Below, piece after piece: positions 23,081 to 30,946 of a DNA stretch of 33,821 bases. Source of the DNA: Bacillota bacterium. Lineage in GTDB: Bacteria; Bacillota; Clostridia; Acetivibrionales; DSM-1351. The position numbers and the translations under genes are program-made. The stretch is taken from NCBI GenBank assembly GCA_023415305.1, contig JAEZKZ010000067.1:1-33821 (forward strand), in the 5' to 3' direction. Position 1 is the stretch's first letter. Each line of letters starts with the position of its first letter. Under the pieces are notes generated by a model. It searched no databases. It was given only the letters and a program-made list of their open reading frames with translations, and was not told where the DNA came from.

Positions 23081-23824
23081 GTGAAAACAAACAGCGGTAA
23101 CCTTAAGCAATGTAAAATAATATTGGACAGCAGAGAGCTTTCATACACACTTAGGAAAAGCAGCAGAAAAAGTATTGGCATCTCAATTGATAAAACCGGA
23201 AACATAACCGTCGCTGTACCACATAGAGTATCTGAGGCCTCAGTAAATAATGTCCTGAGGGAAAAGTCAGCCTGGATAATTGAAAAACTGACCGACATAG
23301 AAGCCAGAGCTAAGACATACCACCCGAAGGGATTCATTCAGGGTGAAAGCTACCCTTACCTGGGGAAAATGTATAACCTGAAACTTATTGAGGATATACA
23401 CCTGAAAAGGCCTAGTGTCAGGTTAGGGCAGGACAGTCTGGAGATATACTATAAGGCCCCGAAAGAGCCGGAAGTTCTTCGGGATACATTAAAGCAGTGG
23501 TATGTTTCCCAATTTATCCGATTGCTTGAAGAGAGAGTTGGGTTTTACTCCAAACTGGTTGGTGTTGTACCCGGAAGGATAACCATTCGGGAACAAAAAA
23601 CACGCTGGGGCAGCTGCAGTTCAAAAGGAAATCTCAATTTTAACTGGAAGCTGATACTTGCTCCTGCCGAGGTGATGGATTATGTAGTTGTTCACGAGCT
23701 TTGTCACATGAAGGAATTAAATCACTCCTGGAAATTCTGGACTCTTGTTGAGAACATCTGTCCAAATTTTAAGGAATACAGAAAATGGTTGAAGGAAAAT
23801 GGAAGTCGGCTTAATATAGATTGA
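23081..23824 (+). CDS. YgjP/DUF45-family zinc metallopeptidase
   Basis: A 247-residue soluble protein. GTG start after AGGAAGTG. The C-terminal half has the SprT/YgjP-like signature: EQKTRWGSCSSKGNLNFNWKL, then VVVHELCHMKELNHSWKFW, with HExxH (HELCH) and a downstream His as zinc ligands. The N-terminal half (YTLRKSSRKSIGISIDKTGNITVAVP) is the usual DUF45 beta domain. It is presumed to be a cytoplasmic protease; natural substrates are not known. Standalone gene with its own promoter. Confidence 0.9.
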   Translation: MKTNSGNLKQCKIILDSRELSYTLRKSSRKSIGISIDKTGNITVAVPHRVSEASVNNVLREKSAWIIEKLTDIEARAKTYHPKGFIQGESYPYLGKMYNLKLIEDIHLKRPSVRLGQDSLEIYYKAPKEPEVLRDTLKQWYVSQFIRLLEERVGFYSKLVGVVPGRITIREQKTRWGSCSSKGNLNFNWKLILAPAEVMDYVVVHELCHMKELNHSWKFWTLVENICPNFKEYRKWLKENGSRLNID

Positions 23825-23885
23825 AGGAAAATTGATACTGTGTAAAAGTGTTGAAAATAGTCGGAATATTATATAAAAATGTACA

Positions 23886-23914
23886 TTGATATCTACCCGG
23901 AGAAGTACTATACT
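23886..23914 (+). promoter_or_regulatory. Sigma-A-like promoter for the aldo/keto reductase
   Basis: TTGATA (23886-23891), 17-nt spacer, TATACT (23909-23914). A single TTAACAA half-site at about 23978 lies between this promoter and the gene. Confidence 0.6.
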
Positions 23915-23999
23915 TTTCTCTATATATAAAATATTAGCTGCTATATTCACAGTTAAAGTTCAATAGTTTTTGTATTATTAACAATATTGGGAGGTCAAT

Positions 24000-25094
24000 A
24001 TGCTTTACAAAAAGTATGGAAAAACCGGTAAAGATATTTCTGTAATTGGTTTCGGAGGAATGAGATTCCCAAAAGAGGGAGATACCTACAACTATGATAA
24101 ATGTGCCGAAGTAGTTGTTAAGGCCAATGAACTCGGTGTCAATTATTTCGACACAGCGCCAACCTATAATGATGAGCACAGTGAAAAAATAATGGGCCAT
24201 GCATTTAAAAATATGAAAAATCCATTTTATGTTTCAACCAAGAGCAGCCAGAAGGATGGCTCCAAACTCAGAGCTCAGCTGGAGCTTTCTCTGAAAAGAA
24301 TGAATCTGGAAAAAATTGATTTTTTTCATATCTGGTGCATTCTAAATATGGACGACTACAGGAGCAGAATGGTTAAGGGCGGAGCCTACGAAACGGTACT
24401 GAAGGCAAAGGAAGAGGGGCTTATAGAGCATATTGTTTTCTCAACACATTGCAACGGTGATGAAATCGAAACAATTGTAAATGAAGATTGTTTTGAAGGC
24501 ATGACGGTGGGCTACAATATATTAAACTTCCCATTCAGACAGAAGGGCTTACAGGCTGCTTACAAGAAGGGGCTTGGGGTGGCTACCATGAATCCCTTGG
24601 GTGGCGGTCTTATTCCTCAAAAAGCTGATTATTTCGATTTTATAAGAAGCAGTGATGACAAGACTGTTGTGGACGCCGCTTTGAGATTTAATGCATCCCA
24701 TGATGAAATAACCACTGTTTTAGCCGGTATGAGCAGTGTTGAAGAGGTGGTTCAGAACTGTCATATAGGGGACAATCTGAAGAAATTTGATGGTAATAAG
24801 CTTAAAGAAATAGAAGGTATGCTGTTTAACTCAATGGATAAGCTTTGTACCGGCTGCCGTTACTGTGAGCACTGTCCAAAGAAAATTCCCGTTTCGAAAT
24901 ATATGCTTTCATATAACAACAAGATTCTTCAAAATGAACAGGAAGTTCTCAATAACTTAAAGTGGCACTGGGGTATTGAGAGCAAGGGTGTTAAGGATTG
25001 TATCGAATGCCGCATCTGCGAGAATAAATGTACCCAGCACCTTCCAATCATCAGCAGACTCAAGGAAATAGGAGTCTGGGGAGATACCTTATAA
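24000..25094 (+). CDS. Aldo/keto reductase with C-terminal ferredoxin-like domain
   Basis: A 364-residue protein. Residues 1-265 form an AKR barrel: GKTGKDISVIGFGGMRFP, NYFDTAPTY (Asp and Tyr of the catalytic tetrad), STKS (Lys) and FFHIW (His). The C-terminal ~80 residues have two Cys clusters, CTGCRYCEHCPKKIP and CIECRICENKCTQHLP, able to hold two [4Fe-4S] clusters. This AKR-ferredoxin fusion is widespread in anaerobes and probably couples ferredoxin or NAD(P)H to carbonyl reduction; the substrate is unknown. GGGAGG precedes the ATG. Confidence 0.9.
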   Translation: MLYKKYGKTGKDISVIGFGGMRFPKEGDTYNYDKCAEVVVKANELGVNYFDTAPTYNDEHSEKIMGHAFKNMKNPFYVSTKSSQKDGSKLRAQLELSLKRMNLEKIDFFHIWCILNMDDYRSRMVKGGAYETVLKAKEEGLIEHIVFSTHCNGDEIETIVNEDCFEGMTVGYNILNFPFRQKGLQAAYKKGLGVATMNPLGGGLIPQKADYFDFIRSSDDKTVVDAALRFNASHDEITTVLAGMSSVEEVVQNCHIGDNLKKFDGNKLKEIEGMLFNSMDKLCTGCRYCEHCPKKIPVSKYMLSYNNKILQNEQEVLNNLKWHWGIESKGVKDCIECRICENKCTQHLPIISRLKEIGVWGDTL

Positions 25095-25132
25095 AAGTTG
25101 TGACAGGTTAAAGGTGAATAGTTCAAAATTGT

Positions 25133-25158
25133 GATAGCCCGGTAATTGCCGGGCTATC
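25133..25158. terminator. Strong hairpin between convergent genes
   Basis: GATAGCCCGG and CCGGGCTATC, perfect 10-bp arms around TAATTG. It overlaps the stop codon of the minus-strand gene. There is no long T-run on either side, but its position between convergent genes suggests a shared terminator. Confidence 0.65.
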
Positions 25159-25786
25159 TAAACTTGGTATTAATAAAGTGAAAATCACACATTTCTTTCC
25201 CTTCGGCAATAGTTCCACTTCTCTCAAACATTATTTTTGGCAGGTAGCCGCTGAAGGAGGTTGTGTCATTGGCACAAAAAACAGTACATAACTCCGGATG
25301 CCCATACTCCCTTGTGGTCTCAAAATATACGCAGCTTTTAAGATTAAAATGTATTTCCTCACTATCATGTCTGACCCATTGCGTTTCCCAACCTTCTATT
25401 GGGTAACCTTTACGCATAACACTTTTCGAGAATAGTTTAAAAATGTAAAAGCTAAATGGAATTTTCATAAGCTTTTGATTTTTAATTTTTGCTGCTATAG
25501 CATGTTTCTGAGTTTCCTCCAGGGTGTTTGCGTACGCAGCCTCATTGGAATAACCAAAGTCAATCAGAGCCATATAATACGCAAGCACGGGAAAAATGTT
25601 CCCCACCATGTGTGCTTCAATGACACCGCTGCCTCTGTAGTCAGCTTCATCCTTCATTTTCTGAAAAAGCTCTTCAGCTTTATTGTAGATAAGTATACCT
25701 TTTTCATTTCCATACTTTTGAACACATACTGATTTCAAATCCTTGAATTTAGTGCCAGAGTAATTTTTAACGTCAGAGTAATTCAT
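25154..25786 (-). CDS. ATC hydrolase-family protein (L-2-amino-thiazoline-4-carboxylate hydrolase-like)
   Basis: A 210-residue soluble protein read from ATG 25786; a longer frame from TTG 25804 overlaps the GGGGGA site. The C-terminal half has the family pattern: KSVMRKGYPIEGWETQWVRHD, then CVYFETTREYGHPELCTVFCANDTTSF, SGYLPKIMFERSGTIAEG and CDFHF. Conserved Cys residues may be catalytic. Most family members have unknown substrates; the name comes from a Pseudomonas L-cysteine synthesis enzyme, so the exact reaction here is unsure. Converges with the aldo/keto reductase gene. Confidence 0.8.
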   Translation of the reverse strand: MNYSDVKNYSGTKFKDLKSVCVQKYGNEKGILIYNKAEELFQKMKDEADYRGSGVIEAHMVGNIFPVLAYYMALIDFGYSNEAAYANTLEETQKHAIAAKIKNQKLMKIPFSFYIFKLFSKSVMRKGYPIEGWETQWVRHDSEEIHFNLKSCVYFETTREYGHPELCTVFCANDTTSFSGYLPKIMFERSGTIAEGKEMCDFHFINTKFR

Positions 25787-25804
25787 TATCTCACAATCCC
25801 CCAA

Positions 25805-26024
25805 TAATAAATTATTTCAGAGATATCCCTTCGATGTCATTCCTATTATTATAGCAGCATTGGGAAAAAACTACCACCTGAACCAATACCTGTTTATGCT
25901 GATAATGTAATAAAGGAGCTTGCACATCAAGCCCACTACAACTATTAATCATTCATCTTTCACTTTTAGTCTACTAATTACCTTATCTATTATATTTTTT
26001 TGTTATTGTACCTCTATATAAACA
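25805..26024. other. Intergenic region with a possible gene-end remnant
   Basis: No complete gene. From 25871 to 25948 one frame reads LPPEPIPVYADNVIKELAHQ and then AHYNY before its stop; the composition looks protein-like but there is no start or known family. The rest is AT-rich with no recognisable element. Confidence 0.3.
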
Positions 26025-26076
26025 TTGATGGCGGATTATACAAGGTATTAAAATGAATTTGATAAAAAAATAACAA
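26025..26076 (+). promoter_or_regulatory. hydCBA promoter with Rex-like operator
   Basis: TTGATG (26025-26030), 18-nt spacer, TAAAAT (26049-26054). Four nt later TTGATAA-AAAA-ATAACAA (26059-26076) matches the Rex consensus TTGTTAANNNNTTAACAA at 12 of 14 defined positions, over the expected start site. Rex is an NADH/NAD+-sensing repressor of fermentation and hydrogen genes in Clostridia, which fits this operon. Confidence 0.65.
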
Positions 26077-26129
26077 TCATTAAATTAAGGGTTCGGAATT
26101 GAAATTCCAGGTTTCAAGGAGGCGAAGAA

Positions 26130-26603
26130 ATGAACCATTCAAGATTTGAAATTGCGAGTGAAATTATAACTAAATATGATAATAACAAGTCATATCTTAT
26201 AGCAGTTTTACAGGAGATTCAGAACGAATATAAATATTTGCCGGAGGATATTTTGGAGTATGTAGCTGAAAAGCTGGATATCAATCTTTCAAAAATATTC
26301 AGTGTTGCAACATTTTATGAAAATTTTTCACTTGTTCCTAAAGGTAAATACATTATAAAGATATGTGACGGTACTGCCTGTCACGTAAGAAAATCAATCC
26401 CGATATTAAATACCATGAGAAAAGAGCTTGGACTAAGTGAGAGCAAGCATACCACCGATGATATGCTATTCACCGTTGAAACGGTATCCTGTCTCGGAGC
26501 GTGCGGACTAGCACCGGTTATTACAATAAACGATAAAGTGTATGCCAAAATGACACCAGATTCAACAATTGAAATAATTAGGACTTTAAGGAGTGAAGGT
26601 TAG
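26130..26603 (+). CDS. hydC: NuoE-like subunit of trimeric [FeFe]-hydrogenase
   Basis: A 157-residue thioredoxin-like [2Fe-2S] protein of the NuoE/HydC family. N-terminal helical part (LIAVLQEIQNEYKYLPEDILEYVAEKL, SVATFYENFSLVPKG), then four Cys ligands in CDGTACHVRKS and CLGACG. In HydABC-type enzymes this subunit passes electrons between NADH/FMN in HydB and the hydrogenase subunit. ATG follows AAGGAGGC. It is the first gene of the hydCBA unit. A long hairpin begins at its stop codon, and a structured leader separates it from hydB. Confidence 0.92.
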   Translation: MNHSRFEIASEIITKYDNNKSYLIAVLQEIQNEYKYLPEDILEYVAEKLDINLSKIFSVATFYENFSLVPKGKYIIKICDGTACHVRKSIPILNTMRKELGLSESKHTTDDMLFTVETVSCLGACGLAPVITINDKVYAKMTPDSTIEIIRTLRSEG

Positions 26604-26641
26604 TTTGAAAGACTTGCTAACGCTCGTCTTCCAAACTAACC
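26598..26641 (+). terminator. Long hairpin at the hydC stop codon
   Basis: GGTTAGTTTG (26598-26607) and CAAACTAACC (26632-26641) pair perfectly, then after one mismatch AAGAC pairs with GTCTT. There is no T-run, so it is more likely an RNA-stabilising or processing hairpin than a terminator. It would allow different levels of hydC and hydB mRNA. Confidence 0.5.
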
Positions 26642-26648
26642 TATGAAT

Positions 26649-26891
26649 TTATGGCCGTGCGAAATATTCAAAATATTTTCAAGTACTCTCAATTATTTTG
26701 AAAGCGCACATGGCCAACTAACCTCCCTTATTCGCCTTATAACGCTCTAGTTCAGATAAAATTTTTCGATTGTAGAAAAATTTTATTACCTTGAAGCGTT
26801 TCAACGAGGCAGGAGCCTCGTTATAGCGGGTATGGGGAGAAACAATTTTCATTACATTTTGTGGCCGCTATTGCGGCTCATGGAGGTTAAT
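26649..26891 (+). ncRNA. Structured leader A before hydB (repeat of leader B)
   Basis: Homologous to 30499-30689. Elements: stem TGGCC/GGCCA with GTGCG/CGCAC (26652-26661 with 26705-26716), inner stem TTCAAAATA/TATTTTGAA, then TAACCTCC (26719-26726). A second stem ATAGCGG/CCGCTAT (26823-26829 with 26865-26871) precedes the ribosome binding site GGAGGTTA (26882-26889). The TAACCTCC is exactly complementary to this site. Copy A has an extra ~76 nt (about 26745-26820) with two further hairpins. The likely role is translational control of hydB. It is not a riboswitch class I can name. Confidence 0.6.
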
Positions 26892-28760
26892 ATGATAAAG
26901 AATCTCGAGGAATTAAAAGCCTTTTCTGCAAAGTCTTCTAAAGCATTAGACAATCAGAAAAAGAAGGTTTTGGTTTGTGCCGGCACCGGATGTGTTGCCG
27001 GGGGTTCCATTGAAATTTATAACAGAATAAAAGAACTGATAGAAACTCATGAGCTATTGGCTGACATAGAGCTTGATTGCGAAAAAGAGGGAATAGGAGT
27101 TAAGAAAAGCGGTTGTCACGGCTTCTGTGAAATGGGTCCACTGGTAAGGATAGAGCCTGAAAATTACTTGTATCTGAGAGTTCAGTTGGAGGACTGTGAG
27201 GAGATAGTTGAGAGAACCCTACTCAATAATGAGCCTGTAGAGCGCTTGATGTTCAGCTCGGAAAATCGCATTTATAGAGCACAGGAGGATATCCCCTTCT
27301 ATCAGAAGCAGACCAGAATGGTTCTGAAAAATTGCGGAAGCATAAATGCCGAATCCCTGGCAGAATACATAGCCAAGGGCGGCTATGAAGCTCTTGCCAA
27401 GGTGTTGTTTGAAATGAAACCTGATGAGGTATGCCAGTCAATTATTGACTCCAACCTTAGAGGAAGAGGGGGTGGAGGTTATCCGGCAGGAAGAAAGTGG
27501 TCACAGGTACTCCGCCAGCAGAGCGATATCAAGTATGTTGTTTGCAACGGGGACGAGGGTGACCCCGGCGCCTTTATGGACAGAAGTATTATGGAGGGTG
27601 ACCCTCACGGTGTAATAGAGGGTATGCTCATTGCAGGATACGCAACAAAAAGTACCGCCGGATATATATATGTAAGAGCAGAATACCCTCTGGCCGTAGA
27701 GAGATTGAGGATAGCTATAGAAGACGCGAGAAAACATGGTCTGCTTGGTCAGAATATATTAAATTCCGGTTTCTCCTTTGATATTAATATCAATAAGGGG
27801 GCAGGGGCCTTTGTATGCGGTGAGGGCAGCGCCCTGACAGCGTCCATTGAGGGTGAAAGAGGAATGCCGAGGGTCAAGCCTCCCAGAACTGTTGAGAAAG
27901 GCTTATGGCAGAAGCCTACAGTATTGAATAACGTAGAAACTTTCGCAAACGTACCGCTGATAATAAGTAACGGAAGCGATTGGTTCAAGGGTATTGGCCC
28001 TGATAACAGTCCGGGCACAAAAGCATTTGCTATTACCGGCAACGTAAATCATACCGGACTGATTGAAGTTCCTATGGGAACAACTCTGAGAGAAGTAATA
28101 TTCGACATAGGTGGCGGGATCAAAGACAATAAAAAGTTTAAGGCTGTTCAGATTGGAGGGCCCTCGGGAGGGTGTCTGACAGAAGAACATCTGGATCTTC
28201 CCCTTGATTTTGATTCCTTAAAGAAGGTCGGTGCAATGATAGGGTCAGGTGGTTTGGTTGTAATGGATGAAGACACCTGTATGGTAGAAGTGGCAAGATT
28301 TTTTATGAACTTCACCCAGAATGAGTCCTGTGGAAAGTGTGTTCCGTGCAGAGAAGGAACTAAAAGAATGCTGGAAATCCTCGAGAAAATTGTTGCCGGA
28401 AAAGGGACATTAAAGGATCTTGACTTGCTTGAGGAACTGGCTGATACCATAAGTACCACAGCCCTGTGCGGATTGGGTAAATCGGCAGCAAGTCCGGTGG
28501 TAAGTACATTAAAGTATTTCAGAGATGAATACATTGAACATGTTGTAGATAAAAAGTGTTCAACACTTACCTGTAAGGCTCTTGGCTCAATAGTAATCGA
28601 AAGTGAAAAATGCAAGGGTTGCAGCAAATGTGCAAGGATTTGTCCCGTTCAGGCAATCAGCGGGAAGATCAAAGAGCCTTACACTATAAGCCAGAGTAAA
28701 TGTATAAAGTGCGGGGCTTGTATAGAGGCTTGTAGCTTTAAAGCCATAAAGGAGGTTTAA
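26892..28760 (+). CDS. hydB: NuoF-like NADH-binding subunit of trimeric [FeFe]-hydrogenase
   Basis: A 622-residue flavoprotein, read from ATG 26892 after GGAGG (a longer frame from 26832 runs into the leader). Domains: N-terminal thioredoxin-like [2Fe-2S] (CAGTGCVAGG ... SGCHGFCEMG). FMN/NADH site NLRGRGGGGYPAGRKWSQV (~187-205) and CNGDEGDPGAFMDRS (~217-231). [4Fe-4S] site ESCGKCVPCREGTKRM (~478-493). C-terminal 2x[4Fe-4S] ferredoxin (CKGCSKCARICP, CIKCGACIEAC). It oxidises or reduces NAD(H) and in this family may take part in electron bifurcation with ferredoxin. It is 5 bp upstream of hydA. Confidence 0.95.
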   Translation: MIKNLEELKAFSAKSSKALDNQKKKVLVCAGTGCVAGGSIEIYNRIKELIETHELLADIELDCEKEGIGVKKSGCHGFCEMGPLVRIEPENYLYLRVQLEDCEEIVERTLLNNEPVERLMFSSENRIYRAQEDIPFYQKQTRMVLKNCGSINAESLAEYIAKGGYEALAKVLFEMKPDEVCQSIIDSNLRGRGGGGYPAGRKWSQVLRQQSDIKYVVCNGDEGDPGAFMDRSIMEGDPHGVIEGMLIAGYATKSTAGYIYVRAEYPLAVERLRIAIEDARKHGLLGQNILNSGFSFDININKGAGAFVCGEGSALTASIEGERGMPRVKPPRTVEKGLWQKPTVLNNVETFANVPLIISNGSDWFKGIGPDNSPGTKAFAITGNVNHTGLIEVPMGTTLREVIFDIGGGIKDNKKFKAVQIGGPSGGCLTEEHLDLPLDFDSLKKVGAMIGSGGLVVMDEDTCMVEVARFFMNFTQNESCGKCVPCREGTKRMLEILEKIVAGKGTLKDLDLLEELADTISTTALCGLGKSAASPVVSTLKYFRDEYIEHVVDKKCSTLTCKALGSIVIESEKCKGCSKCARICPVQAISGKIKEPYTISQSKCIKCGACIEACSFKAIKEV

Positions 28761-28765
28761 TATTT

Positions 28766-30487
28766 ATGCCAAATATGATTATAGATGGACAATTAATTGA
28801 ATATGACGAGGAAAAAAACATTCTTTCAGTTATTCGTAAAGCAGGTATAGAACTGCCTACCTTTTGCTATCACTCTGAACTGAGTGTTTACGGTGCCTGC
28901 AGAATGTGTATGGTTGAAGATAAATGGGGGAACACCATTACCTCCTGTTCAACTCCTCCCAAGGACGGAATGGAGGTTTGGACAAATACCGATAAATTAA
29001 AGAAACATAGAAAAATGATTCTGGAGCTGCTTCTGGCAAATCATGACAGAGATTGTACCACCTGTGAGAAAAGCGGTAGGTGCAAGCTGCAGGAAATTGC
29101 CCTTAAAGTTGGCGTAAAGCAAATCAGATTCGGTCAGGAAAAGAAGCTCATGCCCGTTGACGATCTGGGCCCTTCCATCGTAAGAAATCCCAATAAGTGT
29201 ATTCTTTGCGGTGACTGTGTTAGAGCCTGTCAGGAAATACAGGGCGTTGGTGTGCTGGATTTCGCATACAGAGGCTCTAATCTTCAGGTAACAACTGCCT
29301 TTAATAAGCCGCTCCATGAGGTGGACTGCATAAACTGCGGACAGTGCCGCGTGGTATGTCCTACCGGTGCCTTGATGATTAAAAAGGATATTGACAGGGC
29401 GTATGAAGCCTTACAGGACAAGAACAAGCGTGTTATTGCTCAGATTGCACCGGCAGTGAGAGTTGCCATCGGCGAGGAGTTCGGAATGGAGCCCGGCGCC
29501 ATCACTATGGGTAAAATTGTTTCAGCTCTTAGAAAGCTGGGTTTTGATCAGATATTCGACACAGCTGTTGGCGCCGATCTCACAGTTATTGAAGAGGCTG
29601 AAGAGCTCATGGAAAGAATACAAAGCAGGGATAAAAACTCAACGGCTGAGCCTTCAAGAAAAAATTATCCGCTCTTCAGCTCCTGCTGTCCTGCCTGGTT
29701 CAAGTATGCGGAACAGAAGCATCCTGAACTGATGGATAATGTATCCTCCTGCCGTTCTCCGCAGCAGATGTTTGGTGTGGTTATAAAGGAGCAGTTTAAA
29801 AAGCTTTATAAAGATGATGGAAAAGAAAACGTAGTTATAGCAATAATGCCCTGCACTGCTAAAAAGTTTGAAGCGGCAAGGCCTGAAAATACCACAGCCG
29901 GAATCAGGGATGTGGACATGGTTATTACCACACAGGAGTTGGCTATAATGATTCAGCAGAACGGTATCATGTTCAATGAACTGGAAGACGAAGCACTTGA
30001 TATGCCTTTTGGCTTTACAAGCGGAGCAGGTGTAATATTCGGTGTAAGCGGCGGTGTATCGGAAGCGGTTTTAAGATATTACTACAAGGAGAAAACCTCT
30101 TCCACCCTGCAGAGCATATCCTATTCCGGAGTTAGGGGAATGGAAGGTGTTAAGGAGGCTTGTGCCGAGGTTGACGGTAGAAAAGTCAGAATAGCTGTAG
30201 TTCATGGACTTAAGAATGCTGAAAGTCTTATAAAAAAGATTGAAAAAGGTGAAGAAAGCTTTGACTTTGTTGAAGTAATGGCATGCCCTGGAGGTTGTAT
30301 CGGGGGAGCCGGACAGCCCATTCCTCAGAATATTGATGTGAGAAAAAAGAGGGCCAAAGGAATATATAAGGTTGACAAAGCCTCACCAATAAAGAGGTCT
30401 GAGGATAATCCGGCTATAGATGCCCTGTATAACGGAATTCTAATAAGCAACAGAGAGATACTCCATAGGCATAAGCACCATAAGTAA
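28766..30487 (+). CDS. hydA: Catalytic [FeFe]-hydrogenase subunit
   Basis: A 573-residue hydrogenase producing or oxidising H2 at the H-cluster. N-terminal [2Fe-2S] domain (CYHSELSVYGACRMC), His-Cys [4Fe-4S] segment (HDRDCTTCEKSGRC), and 2x[4Fe-4S] (CILCGDCVRACQE, CINCGQCRVVCP). H-cluster motifs: L1 SSCCPAW (~305, usually TSCCPxW), L2 MPCTAKKFE (~360) and L3 EVMACPGGCIGGAGQP (~505). It ends about 60 residues after the L3 motif, without the extra C-terminal [2Fe-2S] domain seen in Thermotoga HydA. With hydB and hydC it forms a trimeric NADH/ferredoxin-linked hydrogenase. Maturases HydEFG are not in the window. Confidence 0.95.
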   Translation: MPNMIIDGQLIEYDEEKNILSVIRKAGIELPTFCYHSELSVYGACRMCMVEDKWGNTITSCSTPPKDGMEVWTNTDKLKKHRKMILELLLANHDRDCTTCEKSGRCKLQEIALKVGVKQIRFGQEKKLMPVDDLGPSIVRNPNKCILCGDCVRACQEIQGVGVLDFAYRGSNLQVTTAFNKPLHEVDCINCGQCRVVCPTGALMIKKDIDRAYEALQDKNKRVIAQIAPAVRVAIGEEFGMEPGAITMGKIVSALRKLGFDQIFDTAVGADLTVIEEAEELMERIQSRDKNSTAEPSRKNYPLFSSCCPAWFKYAEQKHPELMDNVSSCRSPQQMFGVVIKEQFKKLYKDDGKENVVIAIMPCTAKKFEAARPENTTAGIRDVDMVITTQELAIMIQQNGIMFNELEDEALDMPFGFTSGAGVIFGVSGGVSEAVLRYYYKEKTSSTLQSISYSGVRGMEGVKEACAEVDGRKVRIAVVHGLKNAESLIKKIEKGEESFDFVEVMACPGGCIGGAGQPIPQNIDVRKKRAKGIYKVDKASPIKRSEDNPAIDALYNGILISNREILHRHKHHK

Positions 30488-30498
30488 AAAGTTATATT

Positions 30499-30689
30499 TT
30501 ATGGCCGTGCGAAATATTCAAAGTATTTATCAATTCAAAATACTGATATTCATAAATACTTTGAAAGCGCACATGGCCAATTAACCTCCTTTATTCGCCT
30601 TATAGCGGATATGGGAGTAAACAAATTTCATTACATTTTGTGGCCGCTATGTCGGCTCAAAGCCACTTACAGTGGCTTAGGAGGTTAAT
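30499..30689 (+). ncRNA. Structured leader B before a 44-residue ORF
   Basis: Second copy of the hydB leader. Outer stem TGGCC/GGCCA and GTGCG/CGCAC (30502-30511 with 30568-30579), inner 14-bp stem TTCAAAGTATTTAT/ATAAATACTTTGAA (30517-30530 with 30552-30565), stem ATAGCGG/CCGCTAT (30602-30608 with 30644-30650) and AAGCCACT/AGTGGCTT (30660-30678). ATTAACCTCCT (30580-30590) is perfectly complementary over 11 nt to the ribosome binding site AGGAGGTTAAT (30679-30689). Stem bases change with pairing retained between copies A and B (G-C here, A-T in A), which supports RNA folding. Confidence 0.65.
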
Positions 30690-30824
30690 ATGTCTGAATT
30701 TAAGGATTGCTTCATAAAAAACGGTAATACAGAGGAAGGTTTTTCAGTGTGCGAAAAACTTTCAGTGGTTGATGATACAAAGACTGATATGGAGTATGAT
30801 TGTTTCAGCTGCAATTTCAAATAA
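30690..30824 (+). CDS. 44-residue Cys-containing small protein
   Basis: ATG directly after a near-ideal AGGAGGTTAAT, in the same position relative to the leader as hydB's start. The peptide MSEFKDCFIKNGNTEEG... has Cys at 7, 21, 38 and 41, ending CFSCNFK. It is acidic, with no signal or membrane segment. It could bind a metal or Fe-S cluster or act as a regulatory or leader peptide; no family is recognised. It lies between hydA and the Rex-regulated sensory unit, with no terminator evident before the next promoter. Confidence 0.55.
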   Translation: MSEFKDCFIKNGNTEEGFSVCEKLSVVDDTKTDMEYDCFSCNFK

Positions 30825-30873
30825 GAAAGCATAAAAGCACCGTTCATATCAAGAGTATTAAAGAATGTTTCAA

Positions 30874-30924
30874 TTGACAGAAAATTAACAATGGTTTACA
30901 ATAGTATTGTTATTAGTTTAACAA
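30874..30924 (+). promoter_or_regulatory. Promoter with Rex-like operator for the sensory hydrogenase unit
   Basis: TTGACA (30874-30879), 17-nt spacer, TACAAT (30897-30902). Four nt later TTGTTAT-TAGT-TTAACAA (30907-30924) matches the Rex consensus at 13 of 14 positions. A weaker second site, TTGACAG-AAAA-TTAACAA (30874-30891, 11 of 14), overlaps the -35. The geometry matches the hydCBA promoter. Confidence 0.75.
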
Positions 30925-30946
30925 TCTGCAGAAGGGGACTGATGCA

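Noticed and set aside
23960..23990. A Rex operator upstream of the aldo/keto reductase
   Set aside because: Only one TTAACAA half-site is present (left half matches 4 of 7) and it lies well downstream of the -10 box, unlike the two hydrogenase promoters.
25871..25948. A small gene or transposase remnant (LPPEPIPVYADNVIKEL...)
   Set aside because: Only 25 codons, no start, no recognised family; kept as a remark on the intergenic region.
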